NCBI GenBank assembly: GCA_030248215.1 | Contig: JASANG010002394.1 | Coordinates: 39,440 to 103,439, forward strand | DNA: 64,000 nucleotides | Source: Enoplolaimus lenunculus | Lineage: Eukaryota; Nematoda; Enoplea; Enoplida; Thoracostomopsidae | Direction: 5' to 3' | Part shown: piece after piece, positions 44,916 to 57,250 of the stretch | Position numbering within the stretch: the first letter of the stretch is position 1 | Layout: each line of letters opens with the position of its first letter | Notes under the pieces: model-generated | Seen by the model: only the letters and a program-made list of their open reading frames with translations | Databases searched by the model: none | Told to the model about the DNA's origin: nothing | Program-made: the position numbers and the translations under genes

Positions 44916-45112
44916 GGCCAATGTTACTTTAAGGGGGGCGTAACAGTAGATTAAGCGTATTCCTAAGCCTAAAAGGCTAAGTCTAAGCGTTGGAAAAATG
45001 TGTTCGTAAGCCTAAGCCTATAAGCCTGAGCAAAAAAATGTAATCTACAATCTAAAACTACTGTGTTATGGACCCACCGGAAACCTGGACGCCCCTTACA
45101 GCAACTTGGGCC
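44916..45112. mobile_element. Family B MITE with perfect 8-bp target duplication
   Basis: Ends GGCCAATGTTACTTTAAGGG and CCCCTTACAGCAACTTGGGCC. The flanks are ATAGTGTC on both sides (44908-44915 and 45113-45120), identical. This is the clearest target duplication in the window and fixes the element boundaries. Confidence 0.97.
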
Positions 45113-46321
45113 ATAGTGTCTTTATTGCAATATTTTCAAGTCGAAAAAACCAATCACAGGCGTTTAACCCTACAACCAGGCATTCTGATTTGACAGAGTA
45201 ACAAGGTTTCCACATCGGCCAGGGAACTATTCCACCCATAGGAATCTTTCAATATAGTTCAGAAAAATTTTGACCAGCGCCAGGGGTGACCTTATTCGTA
45301 GTGAAATAGAGATGTCCCTCGCCATCCGTTCCTGCATTTTGACGGTCTATTAATCATACTTGGCTTGCGAAATGAGCCACAATTGTCACCGTCAATCGTT
45401 AACAGTGACACCTGATAGTTGTTATCAACAAAAATTGAAAACTAAACTTTTTTTATACACATATAAATAAATCATTTAAATAACGTTAACGATACTATTA
45501 ATATATACACATACATATGTACATACAAACATTAATTTATTTAAACCATCGATAATATACATAGCTAGCGCCCAGTGAAAAATAAATTAATTGCATTTCG
45601 ACAATCGAACGACGTTTGTTTGAAAAATAGCACTCCACCAGTAACTTTTGCCATATTAAGGGCGTCTATACTACACACATACGTGAATAAAAATATATAT
45701 ACCAAAATAAATAGATATACATGTATGTAAAATAAAATAAATAAATATATATGTATATATCAAAACAAATATATATGTATATATAACAAAATAGATATAT
45801 ATGTATATAACAAAATAAATATATATATAACGAAATAAATACACACAAAATTACAGATAAATACATATATACAGGATCGGACCCAGAAAAAAAATAACAC
45901 AGGAGATCTACGAGTTGAAATCAACTGAACTTCTTTGACGCATACACTTGAATGAAGCTTTTTCACACTTGACACAGGATTCGATTTCATGTTTGACAAA
46001 ATTTTGCATTATTATGCTATACGGTGCGGTTGGGTTCACCGGCGCCCAAGTGAACTCATACAGAATCTGCCCCTGCGATAAACAACTCAAATATACCAGA
46101 ATTATATTCAACACGAACTGGGTGGATTTGGTCGTTAAGATTTCGCGAAAGCAATCAGTGAGAACATTTTGAACCCGCGCGTTAATAGAAAATATCTTTT
46201 TGGATTCTAAAAGTCGAAAATATTTTCTCGCCTGGCGCCGCTGTTCGCCGCAATTTTTCATGAGGTTATCGCCTCCTGTAATGAAATCCTGGTTACGCTT
46301 TTGATGCATACCTAAACATAT
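45113..46321. other. Intron stretch, TA/AAT-rich in part
   Basis: 45690-45870 is rich in AAATAAATATATATG-type repeats. 45874-46320 (GGATCGGACCCAG ... ) may be a diverged member of the GGATCC families. No gene recognised. Confidence 0.35.
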
Positions 46322-46380
46322 ATACCAGGGTGCGACCGAATACAAAAAACTGATATCCGATTCGGTCGCACCCTGATATA
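46321..46380. repeat. 60-bp hairpin, minimal family K element
   Basis: Arms TATACCAGGGTGCGACCGAA(T) and ATTCGGTCGCACCCTGATAT(A) are 21 bp with one mismatch, separated by 18 bp that include TGATATCCG. The outer TATA(T/C)CAGGGT matches family K ends. Confidence 0.9.
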
Positions 46381-47068
46381 TATACACACATATATATATA
46401 TATATAATACATATGTGTGTATAACTCAAAAATACAAATACATAAGAAAAATAGAAAAATTTATATCAGTAACGTATTGAGTAAAAAAACATTGGTGTTT
46501 TACACAAATTTGGATCCATCACCACAAGAAATCACCCATAAACAACAGAACAAACAGTATTTTGTAAGAAAATAACGTGAAATATACTACATATTTGAAC
46601 ACAACACACACCTAAATGAAACATTTTTTGACCAACGAAAATTCCACTCGCACGCACACGAAACAAATTCTGGCCAATTACAATTTAGTTGTTGTTTAAA
46701 ATGGTGACAATTGAGCCAATATTATTCAACGCATTAATCCAGTCGATATTTTTTAACGAATCAGCGATCGGCTGAGTGTTAAAGTTGAATTTTAAATCAG
46801 CCAATCAAAATCAAGAATGGAAACGGAGAATTTGGTGAGATTAATAATTATCGAATCGTAATGCAGTATGAAAGTGATACGGCGAGATAAAATTACTGCG
46901 TTTCGTACTCGAACAAGTTTCACAAATTTCTAATGGTTACGTTTCGTTTTTTAAGAGCCTCTGAGTTTTGGAATAAAAGGCGTATCACCCCTGTCTACAA
47001 CACGATCGCACAAAATGTGGAGTAGACCTAAGCCTAAGCATTATGGTGCGTTTAAACCTAATTCTAAC

Positions 47069-47165
47069 CAATGGCGGATCCATGGGGGGCACCCCGGCCG
47101 TGCCCCCCAACAGCATCTCGACAAAAATTATATAGCAATTTTATGGCAATAGTTCGTGGTTAATA
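47069..47165. mobile_element. Family G element, one end
   Basis: CAATGGCGGATCCATGGGGG and CAGCATCTCGACAAAAATTA are the inverse of the family G right end; the other end is not present nearby. Confidence 0.7.
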
Positions 47166-47590
47166 CAGTCGTTGAACCTGCTGCTAGGTATTTTTTCATC
47201 GAGTAAAGTCGATTAATATAAAATATAGTGATAATTGATCACAAGCGAAACAAGGGAAAACCCAAACTTATACTTTACAATATAATCTTGACACAAAATT
47301 TCCGGTTTTGATGCTCATTTTGGTGGCGTGGCCTCTGTGGTACCATTTTGATGACCATGGAATATTTTACCAATGCATGAAAAATAGTCAGCGTCTGAGA
47401 AATGTTAACCCGACGCTATCCTAATAATTTTACGTTTTAAAATTTTTATCTCAGAACTGAAATGAAAATAATTGAATTTTTCTAAGTCACTGTGTCTATA
47501 CAAAGATAAGAACCGGTCTCGTTTTAAGCAAGGGAGGGCGACAGGTACACCTTTCGCTCCGCCGTAGCTTCGGTCCTGAAACCATGGAAC

Positions 47591-47775
47591 GCCCCATGTT
47601 ACTTTAAGGGCCGTCCAGGTTTCTGGTGGGTCTATAAAAGAGTAAGTTTAGATTCTAGATTACATTTTTTTGCTTAGGCTTAGGCTTCGGCTTAAGAACA
47701 CATTCTTGTAACGCTTAGGCTTAGGCTTAGCAATACGCATAATCTATTGTTCCGCCTCATAAAGTAACACTGACC
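47591..47775. mobile_element. Family B MITE with target duplication
   Basis: Ends GCCCCATGTTACTTTAAGGG and CTCATAAAGTAACACTGACC. Flanks CATGGAAC (47583-47590) and CATGAAAC (47776-47783). Confidence 0.93.
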
Positions 47776-48244
47776 CATGAAACTATACATTCATTCATTT
47801 ATTATTTACAGTGACACATTTTAATACTATGGTTTGCGCGATCATGGTGCGTTATTGGGATTTTGGAACCAAGGGGAATACGTCGTAGGGAGTTTCGGGG
47901 TTGCCAACTCAAACCCGTTCGTCAATTAAAACCGGTGTACAAAAATTGCAGGATGGGACGCAGTTGTATCTCGTAAACCCACATGGATACGGTCGCGCGT
48001 GGGACTAACGTGCATAACCATAGGAAACGATACGAACCGGGTCGTGGTTGGTTTATACAATGGTGACACAAGATAAATCGACCGGAATTTCGGTTTCGAA
48101 CCGACAGTCATTTGTCAACTGTCACGATACGAACATTTATCATTGTGTATGGCGATTGCAAACTGCGGACGGCAGTTTAAAGATGCATGCATATGCAAAC
48201 CCGTCTGCCGGGTGGTGATTGCATTGAAATGGACGCTAGCAAAC

Positions 48245-48370
48245 AATAAACAACAACGAAAATAATAACAACAACAACGACGACGACAACAATAACAATA
48301 AATAATAAAATATAACAAGTTAATAATAACAACAATATTAATAGTAAAAATAATATAATACTATTAATAA
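48245..48370. repeat. AAC/AAT simple repeat
   Basis: ACAACAACGACGACGACAAC passing into AATAATAAC repeats. Confidence 0.9.
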
Positions 48371-49196
48371 TTATAATAAGAATAATAGTAATTACTGTAA
48401 TACGACAGTAACAAAAACAAAATTATTAACAACTTGTTAAATATTAAAGCAAATTAAAATATTACAATAAATTCTTGCTACCAAGAGTTCACAATACAAG
48501 AGTGTGCAACTCTTGGTATTCCGCATGGAACAAAATGTACCACCGGGTGTTGCGTTGTTCGCCGACCCCTCCTTGTTTACAGGGGCAGTCGTTGTCACAA
48601 GTAATAACCTTAAACTAAACTAAAAGCAGATCATTTTTGTTGCCGTATACGTAAAGTGTCATGGTTCGCATAGGTGGTACCTCCCTCTAAATAAAGGGGG
48701 GAGGTAAGCCAAAAATTCAACGCACGCTGGGTACATTCTTTTCTACACAGAATGTACCCAGTTGCATACTCTAGTTGAAGTATGCATCATCCACTGTTGA
48801 TGCTACTAAGCAAGTGTGTTCATTGAAACGAAATGAATAGTACTATAATTTCAGCTAACCAAAATATGCTTGCAGGTATAATATTCCAACTGAAAACGTA
48901 ATGTAAAAATTTTCAGTGAAAAAATATGGACACATTTAATAGAACTTTAAAATAGCTTATTGTATCAAACTTTGTTTTATTCACATACTTACAGAACAAA
49001 AAATATAAAAGATAGTCAGCACCACTACCTCTGAAGAACGCAGTACCCTGCCTTGGGGGTCAATTATAAATTGTTTCAAGCGAATGCTTTTCGTCTGTAA
49101 AATTCAGTTATTCTATTTACATCTTTTTAAGAGTGAAACGTATACAATTTGATAATTTCTTCAAGATTTTTCATATGAATTTAAATGTATTTATAT
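48371..49196. other. Intron stretch with no recognised element
   Basis: A short inverted repeat (GGGTACATTCTTTTC / GAATGTACCC) at about 48730-48760 and ACCAAGAGTT / AACTCTTGGT at 48480-48517; otherwise nothing. Confidence 0.4.
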
Positions 49197-49572
49197 AGGA
49201 TACAACCGGATGTCTGCCTCCGGATCCGGCAAAATATTGGCCTCCAGCTCCAGCTCCGGTTGAATTTGTGCCGGAGGTTCTGGCGATTTCGGTAGTGAAA
49301 TTTTGCATAATTTCACAAATTTTATCTATTTGAAAGCGTTTCCTTTTACTTTTGTCACAATTTTCAGCAAAGAATTTCAGAAAATTCCCAAGAAATTAGC
49401 GTAAAACCAAACAACTTAACAACATATTGCAGATATTGGCTAAAATTCACTACTTAATTAACCATCATTTGTACAACCTAATTTCGCCTCAACTCCGGCT
49501 CCGGCTTCGGCCCCGGCAAGTTACGTTGACCTCCGGCTCGGGCTCCCGTATTTTTAACATTCCGGATGCAAT
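49197..49572. repeat. Family K element, GGCTCC variant
   Basis: Left TATAGGATACAACCGGATG, right AACATTCCGGATGCAATATA. Inner arrays CTCCGGATCCGG and CTCCGGCTTCGGCCCCGG. The core (AAATTTTGCATAATTTC, ATATTGGCTAAAATTCACTA) is shared with 59826..60055. Confidence 0.75.
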
Positions 49573-49982
49573 ATATATAACAACGCAAAGGGCGTTGGTG
49601 GACCACATAGGAGCTTGGATGATTTCAGATTTGTAAGATAGGCCTCGTTATATCTACACGAAATCTTCTGTACAATTCAAAGATAACAAATTATTGAGCA
49701 TAGTCAAATTAATCATTTTGTACTCTCATTTCCGTTCCTTACTTTAAATTTCTAATATTTCTAATTATTTATGCAATCTGCACTCAAAAAGTTTGTAAAC
49801 AATCCAGCTTGGTAGAAGAACCTAAATGAAGGGACATTTTGGCTAATTTAACAAACTGGACCCAAAGCTCTTTTAGGGATCCTGCTATTAAGCTGCTAAC
49901 AGACGGTAAAACGCTAAATCTTTCCTCGGTCGAAACATAGCTACCGGCAAACTTAATTATTTGAAACGATGATTGAATGGAG

Positions 49983-50379
49983 AGCGGCGGATCCAGGATC
50001 TCAAAATGGGGGGGGGCAAAATTTCGCAGGTAATAAACTTATTTTTGACCCACACAAACCGCGAACTATTGCCATAAAATTTACTTCTTTCGGTTGGTTT
50101 AATTGAGATGAATCACAAATAAAACTAGCGCATCAACGCAATTTAGATCTAAACAACAAGGTGGCAACATATATAAGTTCAGATTTGGTTTCAAACATGC
50201 ACAAATTTAAAGGCTCTGCTTCGGAAGCCAATTCAGTTTTGAAAAAGCAAAATCCAGCCAGCTTCTTCAACTTCTGTTGCTGTTTTTGAATGAGTTAGAA
50301 CTGGCTGACTCTATATAATTTTTGTTGAGATGCTGTTGGGGGGGCACGGCCGGGGTGGCTCCCCATGGATCCGCCATTG
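49983..50379. mobile_element. Family G element, about 400 bp
   Basis: Left GCGGATCCAGGATCTCAAAA, right CCCCATGGATCCGCCATTG. Between AATTGCTATAGAATTTTTG-type blocks there is about 220 bp (50085-50305) absent from 16142..16412, so that part may be an insertion. Confidence 0.75.
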
Positions 50380-50387
50380 TGAATGGA

Positions 50388-50458
50388 ACCAATCTGGATG
50401 CGACTGGACACCAAAACCTGACAAAACCGGAGCCGGATATCCGGTTGCATCCTGGAGT
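50388..50458. repeat. Short family K element
   Basis: CTGGATGCGACTGGACACC and GGATATCCGGTTGCATCCTG with ACCGGAGCCGGATATCC between. Confidence 0.55.
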
Positions 50459-50917
50459 CCCCATACATTTCGCGATGGTGACAAAAGGTGGCGTTGAACC
50501 AATTAACATTTGTCCTGTGTTCACAGAAAGCATATCTGCAACAAAATACGGAATCTTTCACGCTTAAATCCAATCATAAGCACTATATAATCTAAGCTAA
50601 CTCTTGCAGCCTATACAGCGTTATGCTGAACCTAAAGTTGTGTTGCATTTTTCGCCGAATAACCCAAATTTGGTTTAAAACCAAATTATTACACCACCGC
50701 AAGTGATTAATGTTCGATGGTGAAATGTTGACAAACTTTATCGTCGACGTCACATGAATTTTGTCGTTCGTTCTTTTAGGTTACGTGTTCGCGGTTGCTC
50801 GCAATGTTGTGAAACAAATTGGTTTCTGTCGCTAAACCCACAGCAATCGGCCCCTAGGTTGGCAAATAGGATCTCTAGATGCATTGAACGCTTGTTGGTA
50901 ATACGACACGGGCGCAG

Positions 50918-51030
50918 CAAGAAATGGGTTTGAGGGGCCGGCCATAGTTAGATTTGCGGAGGGAAAACTTTAGATCGAAATGTAATGCTAAAATTGCGTT
51001 TGGCTTCACACTCGCCGCTTTGTTGACGTT
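50918..51030. mobile_element. Family I fragment
   Basis: AATGCTAAAATTGCGTTTGG and CTTCACACTCGCCGCTTTG are family I blocks. Confidence 0.45.
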
Positions 51031-51660
51031 TTTACAAGTCCAGTAATGGTACTCTTCTGTAGATGGCCCCTGCGGCGTTGGAACCGCTATCGCGGCCCTG
51101 GTGCCGGATGGTTGACATGTATCAGCAAAGTATGCTCTCGCGGAAAATAAATGACTTTACTTCGGTTAAAACGAGAAGAATGTTTGCCCGGTTTAAGATT
51201 GAACGTTAAATTGACACAAAATACTTTCGATGCTATTAGCTAAGTTAGCGGTTTAAGATTTAAACTTTTTAGAATTATAGCTATACCTTAGCTAATTTGA
51301 CGTTTCATGTAGCAAAACTTTGGTTTTGACTTTAATAGGACCTACTTGTGGCAAACTCCTGAGTTTGGTTGGTCGGAAGCTGAAACCTCATCAGCAACCT
51401 GTTTTCAGATTACCGCATTGTTGTTTGACTATAGGTGACATATTGTCACTTTAGTGTTTTAGTCACGAAACTCAAAAATTTAGCCACGCAATTACTATTA
51501 CGAGATCAAGTAGAGAGCTTAAGCGCGGCAGTCACTTTTGTTCAAACTACTTTTCGCTTCAAAGTTCAGCTTCCCTTGAAACTTTTTACACCACCAATAA
51601 TAGCGTGTAGCTTTAAGCTGAGCGTATGCTTTAACGTAAACGCAAAGTTAACAATGAAAT

Positions 51661-52042
51661 TTGAACAGGGCCGGAACAGTAGTATAAGCATATTCCTAAG
51701 CCTAAGCTTAAGCGTAAGAATGAGCCCATATCTAAGCCTAAGCCAAAGCCTAAGACTAAGTCTAAACCTAAGCCTATGCCTAAGTCTAAACCTAAGCATA
51801 AGCCTAAGTCTAAACCTAAGCCTAAGCCTAAGCAAAAAAGTTAGTCTAAAGCTTAAACTGAAATTTGAACAGGGCCGGAACAGTAATATAAGCATATTCC
51901 TTAGCCTAAGCCTAAGCCTAAGCTTAAGGGTAAGAATGAGCCTATTAAAGCCGAAGCCTAAGCAAAAAATTTAGTCTAAAGCTTAAGCTTACTCTATTAC
52001 AGTCCCGCCGAAAAACGTTCCGGCCCTGTTTTATACATGGGC
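51661..52042. mobile_element. Two family A MITEs in tandem (left end duplicated)
   Basis: AATTTGAACAGGGCCGGAACAG-type left ends occur at 51659 and 51863 (both preceded by AAATT), while only one right end is present (CCTGTTTTATACATGGGCC). Each unit has long CTAAGCCTAAGC arrays; the first unit has lost its right end. Confidence 0.85.
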
Positions 52043-52162
52043 CACGAATACTATGAGCTGACAACCTTAAAAATCTGGACACAACCACGACATTTCTCAA
52101 TCAAAATGCGTACATTGGCTGGTCAAAAGCAGGTTTTACGACTTTTTCGTCTTGTGATTGGT

Positions 52163-52373
52163 TGGCCAATGTTACTTTTAGGGACGTAATAGTTGATTAA
52201 GCGTATTTATAAGCCTAAGCCTAAGCCTAACCGTTGCCAAAGCGTATTCCTAAGCCTAAGCCTAAGCCTAAGCGTTGCAAAAATGTGTTCCTAAGCCTAA
52301 GCCTAAGCAAAAAATGTAGTACTCATTTACAGACCAGTCAGAAACCGGGACGACCTTATGAGCAACATGGGCC
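52163..52373. mobile_element. Family B MITE
   Basis: Ends GGCCAATGTTACTTTTAGGG and CTTATGAGCAACATGGGCC. Three hexamer blocks separated by CGTTGC(A/C)AAA, showing a threefold repeat of the inner module. Confidence 0.9.
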
Positions 52374-52793
52374 GATCAAGTTATACGCTTTCATTGGTTA
52401 AGTACTTAAGTAAAACCGTTTGAAACACGGAAAATTAATATCTATATCTTTTATGCGTCAAGGTATTAACGAATCACCCATGTGTGCAGCTTTATCAACG
52501 AAGGAATTCCAGCTTGTGTTAGCCCAGGTCGCAAATTCCGCAGTTTCAAAGCGCATTTCTAGCAAATTTTTTATATTTTAAAACATTTGAACAATTTACC
52601 TAAAAGTAGAAAAATGAAAATTTTTAAATTCCTTTTTTAAATTAGTTATTTTTTCATTTATTTTGCTAAACGGCACATTCTGAGCTTATGATCAAAAAGC
52701 CATCCGCATTGCAAAATAAAGCATTCCGTGAACAACAGTGAAGATTGGGACAGTATATACCAGTATGTTAAGGTATACCTATACACTGTAAAT

Positions 52794-53038
52794 TCCAATG
52801 AGTTGATTAATCAATTCAGCTAGCGAGTTAAATATTTCTGAATTGATATCAGTAAACATTAACTCACTCTGAGTTCGGTTGATTCTCACTCTGAGTTGAG
52901 GTGACTCCTCTGGGTGAGTTAATTAATTAGCTCAGAATGAATTGAATCAACTCAAATTTCTGAGTTCTGATAGTCCTAACTCAGACGGAGTGATTGAACT
53001 CGTTCTGAGTTGAAATCGACTCACTGAAATTTACAGTG
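52794..53038. mobile_element. Family D palindromic MITE, complete
   Basis: Ends CACTGTAAATTCCAATGAGT and CTCACTGAAATTTACAGTG, flanked by TA on both sides. The interior repeats ACTCAGAATGAGT-like palindromes. Confidence 0.92.
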
Positions 53039-53519
53039 TATGTGGCACTTTTACAATTTACAACCTGTTTGTTTAGCGTGTTGACTAAGCATAGACTCTG
53101 TTGCCAATCAACAAACGACACGTGTCACATAAGTTAGCCATCGCCGACCGCTATTTTCCACAGCCGTTCATTTACCAAATACAAGTCGATATATTTAAAA
53201 AAATGTTTAAAAAAATACACTTTAAAATACCGATAAATTAAAAAAATTTACAACGAACGCTGTCATATTCTCAAAGGCCCAATCAAAGGACCGCAGCCGG
53301 GTACCCGATGGCCCAAAAACCGTCACACTTTCAGACAAATTTTCTACGAAAATTATTGTATCAAAACAGAAACGGTTCTGGTAAATCATTTATCGCATTG
53401 TGGACTTATTATAACTTTAAAATGGCATAAATGCATCAAAATGTGCTTAATATATTTGTTTTATGCATAAAATATAGTTGTAATACATGCAAACATACCT
53501 AAGATACAAATTATGTATA

Positions 53520-53588
53520 CAAATATATAAATATATAATAAATATATATACATATATATATTTATATATATATATATATATATATACA
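53520..53588. repeat. TA-rich microsatellite
   Basis: ATATAAATATATAATAAATA then (TA)n. Confidence 0.9.
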
Positions 53589-53847
53589 TAGATATGGTGC
53601 AAAAGGGCGGATTGCAGAGGGAAAATTAGCAGCAAAATTTATTTATTATCAATCGTAGTCATTGATGCAGCAAAGAAAAGTAACAAAGAGGTGGCGGGTT
53701 AGGTCTGACAGCGGACACAAGACCACTACTACTACTACTGCATATGAGGGGGGCATCGTTTAAACAACGTCGGGCCTGAATGCAATATTCATAAATAATT
53801 CTGGTAACGAGCAGCGTCGGCTAAAACATGATCGCGTACGGCGTTTA

Positions 53848-54062
53848 GCTGACTCTGGGGGGCTTAACGATGGCGAGCGTCGGATACGTAAATTTCTACG
53901 AGGGTGGCGAGATATAATTGTAAAAAACATGCCAGTGAAGCTTGCGAGATGCGTAACGCCAATTTAGTGCTATATAACATTAATACAAAATCTGGATTTA
54001 GGTTCCTGAAAAGCAGGGGGGCTTGGCCGCAGTGTCCCCCCAGTTGGATCCGTCGGTGACGG
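53848..54062. mobile_element. Family I element
   Basis: Blocks GCGTCGGATACGTAAATTTC, CGCCAATTTAGTGCTATATA, TACAAAATCTGGATTTAGG and CCAGTTGGATCCGTCGGTG follow the family I order. Confidence 0.55.
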
Positions 54063-54752
54063 TAGCGAATGAAGCTGCGCATCGTAAAGAAGCCCTCACA
54101 CAAAAAGTGGTGTGTATGCGCGTGTGAGCGCTCGGTGCCAGACTTGATCCGCGTAATCATTAATCATTTAAGCTAATCAATCATATACACGCGTGTGTGT
54201 GTGTGTGCTTTTGCGAGTGCAAAATTTGGTGGCATAAAAGCATCTTTGAAATATAGGGACAAACCCAAAATTTTAAATAATAATATTTTATTCTCAAACA
54301 CTCTTTGCCAAGTTTTCGTCGTCTCTGTACCTGGCAACCTTATAATGCATTAAACTTTGAGTTTGATTTGCCCAAAACGGTTTGGTTATAATATACGACC
54401 CTATCGTTAACGCTTTGTCTCTGAAGCTCTGTACAAGCGATACCAGAGAAATGAATTTTGAGTTTCAATTTTTGACAGGTTTAAAATTGGCCACAATGCG
54501 CATCATAAGCCCGATCCTTGAATGGCCGTGAACGGATAGGCTCGCTCAAACGAGTTAAGCGATGTTTCTTCATCCTATGGGGCGACTCAAATTTTTAATG
54601 GCATCTTTGCGACGGTCACAATAAAACTTCGGATTGGCTACCGAATGAGTCATATGGTAGGGTTAAACACTTGACAACATTAAAAAATTTACAAACGTTA
54701 ACATTGCCTCAACGCAAAATGTTGCGTTGAATCCTACCTTAACGCTTGCCTA

Positions 54753-55206
54753 CTATAATGACGTGAATAAGAGGGGGGATTGATATTTATTTGGCCTCTC
54801 CAGAGGGTACCTACCCTATTATTCGGTTACGGCCTGTTATTTATTTTTAACCTGCCCTCCGCCGCCTTTCGTTACTGGCATATATCCGGTATTGCAACTA
54901 TCTGTTAAATTAAACGTTTATAGATCTTGAATTAAAAGCCGGACCGATAATGCAAGGTGTTACCTAGGAATGTACCTTCAAAACTTAAGTAAGTGCGTTT
55001 TAAGGTTTCGAACTCAGCTTTATTTGGGCCTGGAGTCATTTATGCGCTATAATTAGAGGTAATTGACGTTTATGGACTCTAATTAGGGTTTACGGACTCT
55101 ATCCGTTTACGGACTCTTATTAGGGATACGGACTCCTATTGATTGTGACTCAAAATGGGAACCACCCCTCTTATTACCCCACACCCTCTTATTCGGGTCA
55201 CTACAG
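54753..55206. mobile_element. Family M element, full length
   Basis: 454 bp between TA dinucleotides, reverse orientation to 41888..42330. Ends CTATAATGACGTGAATAAG and CTTATTCGGGTCACTACAG. Internal repeats of GGACTC(T/C)(A/T)ATTAGG occur four times near the right end. Confidence 0.9.
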
Positions 55207-55256
55207 TAAGTTTTATTATGAATGCCGCACTACTATATATTTACCTGAATTCTAGC

Positions 55257-55409
55257 ATAAGGGTCCATATGCTTAGATGTGTACAGCAACGGTTCAAAAT
55301 TGGTACAATAGCAGACACCAAATCCAAAAACCGTTCCGCGCATTAAAGCTCTCCATTTACTGGACTAAAACTATACAAGACCCATAACAATTTGATGATA
55401 GGTGCTATA
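55257..55409. mobile_element. Family C MITE split by a family D element
   Basis: GGGTCCATATGCTTAGATGTG and GATGATAGGTGCTATA are family C blocks; the right terminal repeat is broken exactly where family D starts. Confidence 0.75.
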
Positions 55410-55661
55410 CACTGTAAATTTGAGTGGGTTGATTTTAACTCAGAATGAGTTGAATCACTCAGTCTGAGTTAGGACTATCAGAACTCAGAATATTGGGTTG
55501 ATTCAATTTATTCTGAGTTAATTAATCAACTCACCCAGAGTCAACTCAACTCAGAATGAGAATCAACTCAACAGAGGGTGAGTTAATGTTCACAGATATT
55601 AATTAATAAATAACCAACTCACAAGCTGAATTGATTAATTGACTCATTGGAATTTACCGTG
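55410..55661. mobile_element. Family D palindromic MITE inserted in family C
   Basis: Ends CACTGTAAATTTGAGTGGG and GACTCATTGGAATTTACCGTG. The TA target is at 55408-55409 and again at 55662-55663. Confidence 0.9.
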
Positions 55662-55796
55662 TACACGCTGATATCTTAGAAAACCAAGGTTTATAGTTTT
55701 ATTAAACTCATAGCGGTCGCTAGAATTATCTAAAAACCTTCCGTAAGTTAAAGCACCTTCTGTAACACAAGAAAAACTTTTCTTTCAAAATCACTA

Positions 55797-56049
55797 CACC
55801 ACAAATTTCAGTGAGTTCATTTAAACTCAGAATGAGTTGAATCATTCAGTCTGAGTCAGGACTATCAGAACTCAGAATTTTGAGTTGATTCAATTTATTC
55901 TGAGTTAATTAATCAACTCACCCAGGGTCAACTCAACTCAGAGTCAGAATCAACTCAACTCAGAGTGAACTAATATTTACTGATATTAAATCAGAAATAC
56001 TCAACTCGCTAGCTGAATTGATTAAATCAACTGATTGGAGTTTACAGTG
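55797..56049. mobile_element. Family D palindromic MITE
   Basis: Ends CACCACAAATTTCAGTGAGT and ATTGGAGTTTACAGTG with TA flanks. It lies only 134 bp from another copy in the same orientation. Confidence 0.9.
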
Positions 56050-56229
56050 TACACATATCAAGTTTATAATTAATGTTTTTAATTCAGTTGACCCTGACAG
56101 CAGAGCGGTTCTCCGGACCCTCCAGAATAAGTTTTCACTTTTGAATTTACACAATCAAGCATACCAGGAGTTGCGGTCAGACGTTGAAAAATGTGCCCTG
56201 TTTGTATATTGTCCAAGAATCAAACGATT

Positions 56230-56421
56230 GGCCCATGTTACTTTAAGGGGCGTCCAGGTTTCTTGTGGGTCTATATAAAAGAGTAGGTTTAGATTTTAGA
56301 TTACATTTTTTGCTTACGCTTAGGTTTAGTCTTAGCAACTCATTTTTGCAACGCTTAGTTTTATGCTTAGGTTTAGGAATACACTTAATCTGCTGTTACG
56401 CCTCTCAACGTAACATTGGCC
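56230..56421. mobile_element. Family B MITE with target duplication
   Basis: Ends GGCCCATGTTACTTTAAGGG and CTCTCAACGTAACATTGGCC. Flanks AAACGATT and AAACGATG are 7/8 identical. Confidence 0.93.
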
Positions 56422-57087
56422 AAACGATGAATATTTTTTGACCTTTGTTTTCTTGGTATTCGGCGGAATATTGTCAGCTCTGATGATACGAGTTGTCGCA
56501 GATACCAAATGTCAAAATTTGGTCAAATCGCTCAACAATCTACTGTATGAGACGTGTCTGGCTCTTGTACACTGTAACTCCACTTTAAAGTCAAGGCATA
56601 TTTATGCTTAGGCTTAAACTTAGTGATAGCTTTGATGTAAACGCTTTAGGTGAAAGCTTCAGCTTTGACAAGCTTATTCCGAAACCTGAGCCTAAGCCTG
56701 AACCTGAAAATGTTGACCAAAACAAGTTGAACAATGGTCTTGCACTTAATTTGGAGACACGGGTTTTGACCACCCCTTCGTTATGTTGTCCTTGAAGCAA
56801 CAAATAAAAACGAAACGAGTCTGTGAGTTTTCAATGATTGTCGCCGCTCTTAGCAGAAACAATATAATTTGTTTCAGTTGAAACGAATTAAACGAAGGGT
56901 TTTACTCGCAGACTTCAAAAATTTATTTTAATTTATTCTTTTCAAACAAATGCGAATATTAAATTAATATTTTTCATGTATAAATATTATTCCCATTTTG
57001 ATTGATAGTCGCAGTTGTGTTGAAAGTGCAATTTCTTGCAATTACACGAAAATACGACACATAATGACAGTTTTTACGGGTAAATCA

Positions 57088-57250
57088 AAACGGGGTCACC
57101 CAGACTATCGCCCCTAACAGGGATCGAAACCAAAATTTTGTATTAAGATTGAGTACTAAATTGGGCGTTTAGCTTCTGGCTCATGAGCCTTTTTCACAAA
57201 TATATATATTGGCTGGCCCTCGGCAGAAATGGTTGAATCCGTCAGTGGCG
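57088..57250. mobile_element. Family I element
   Basis: Blocks GGGATCGAAACCAAAATTTTG, GATTGAGTACTAAATTGGGC-like, TTTAGCTTCTGGCTCATGAG and GAATCCGTCAGTGGCGG. Confidence 0.6.

Noticed and set aside
45908-46429. A 173-codon frame on the minus strand
   Set aside because: No family recognised, runs through the family K hairpin and TA repeat, and overlaps repeat-like sequence; not supported as a gene.
51435-51974. A 179-codon open frame on the plus strand
   Set aside because: It is translated CCTAAG hexamer array (Leu/Ser periodicity) from two family A MITEs, not a protein gene.
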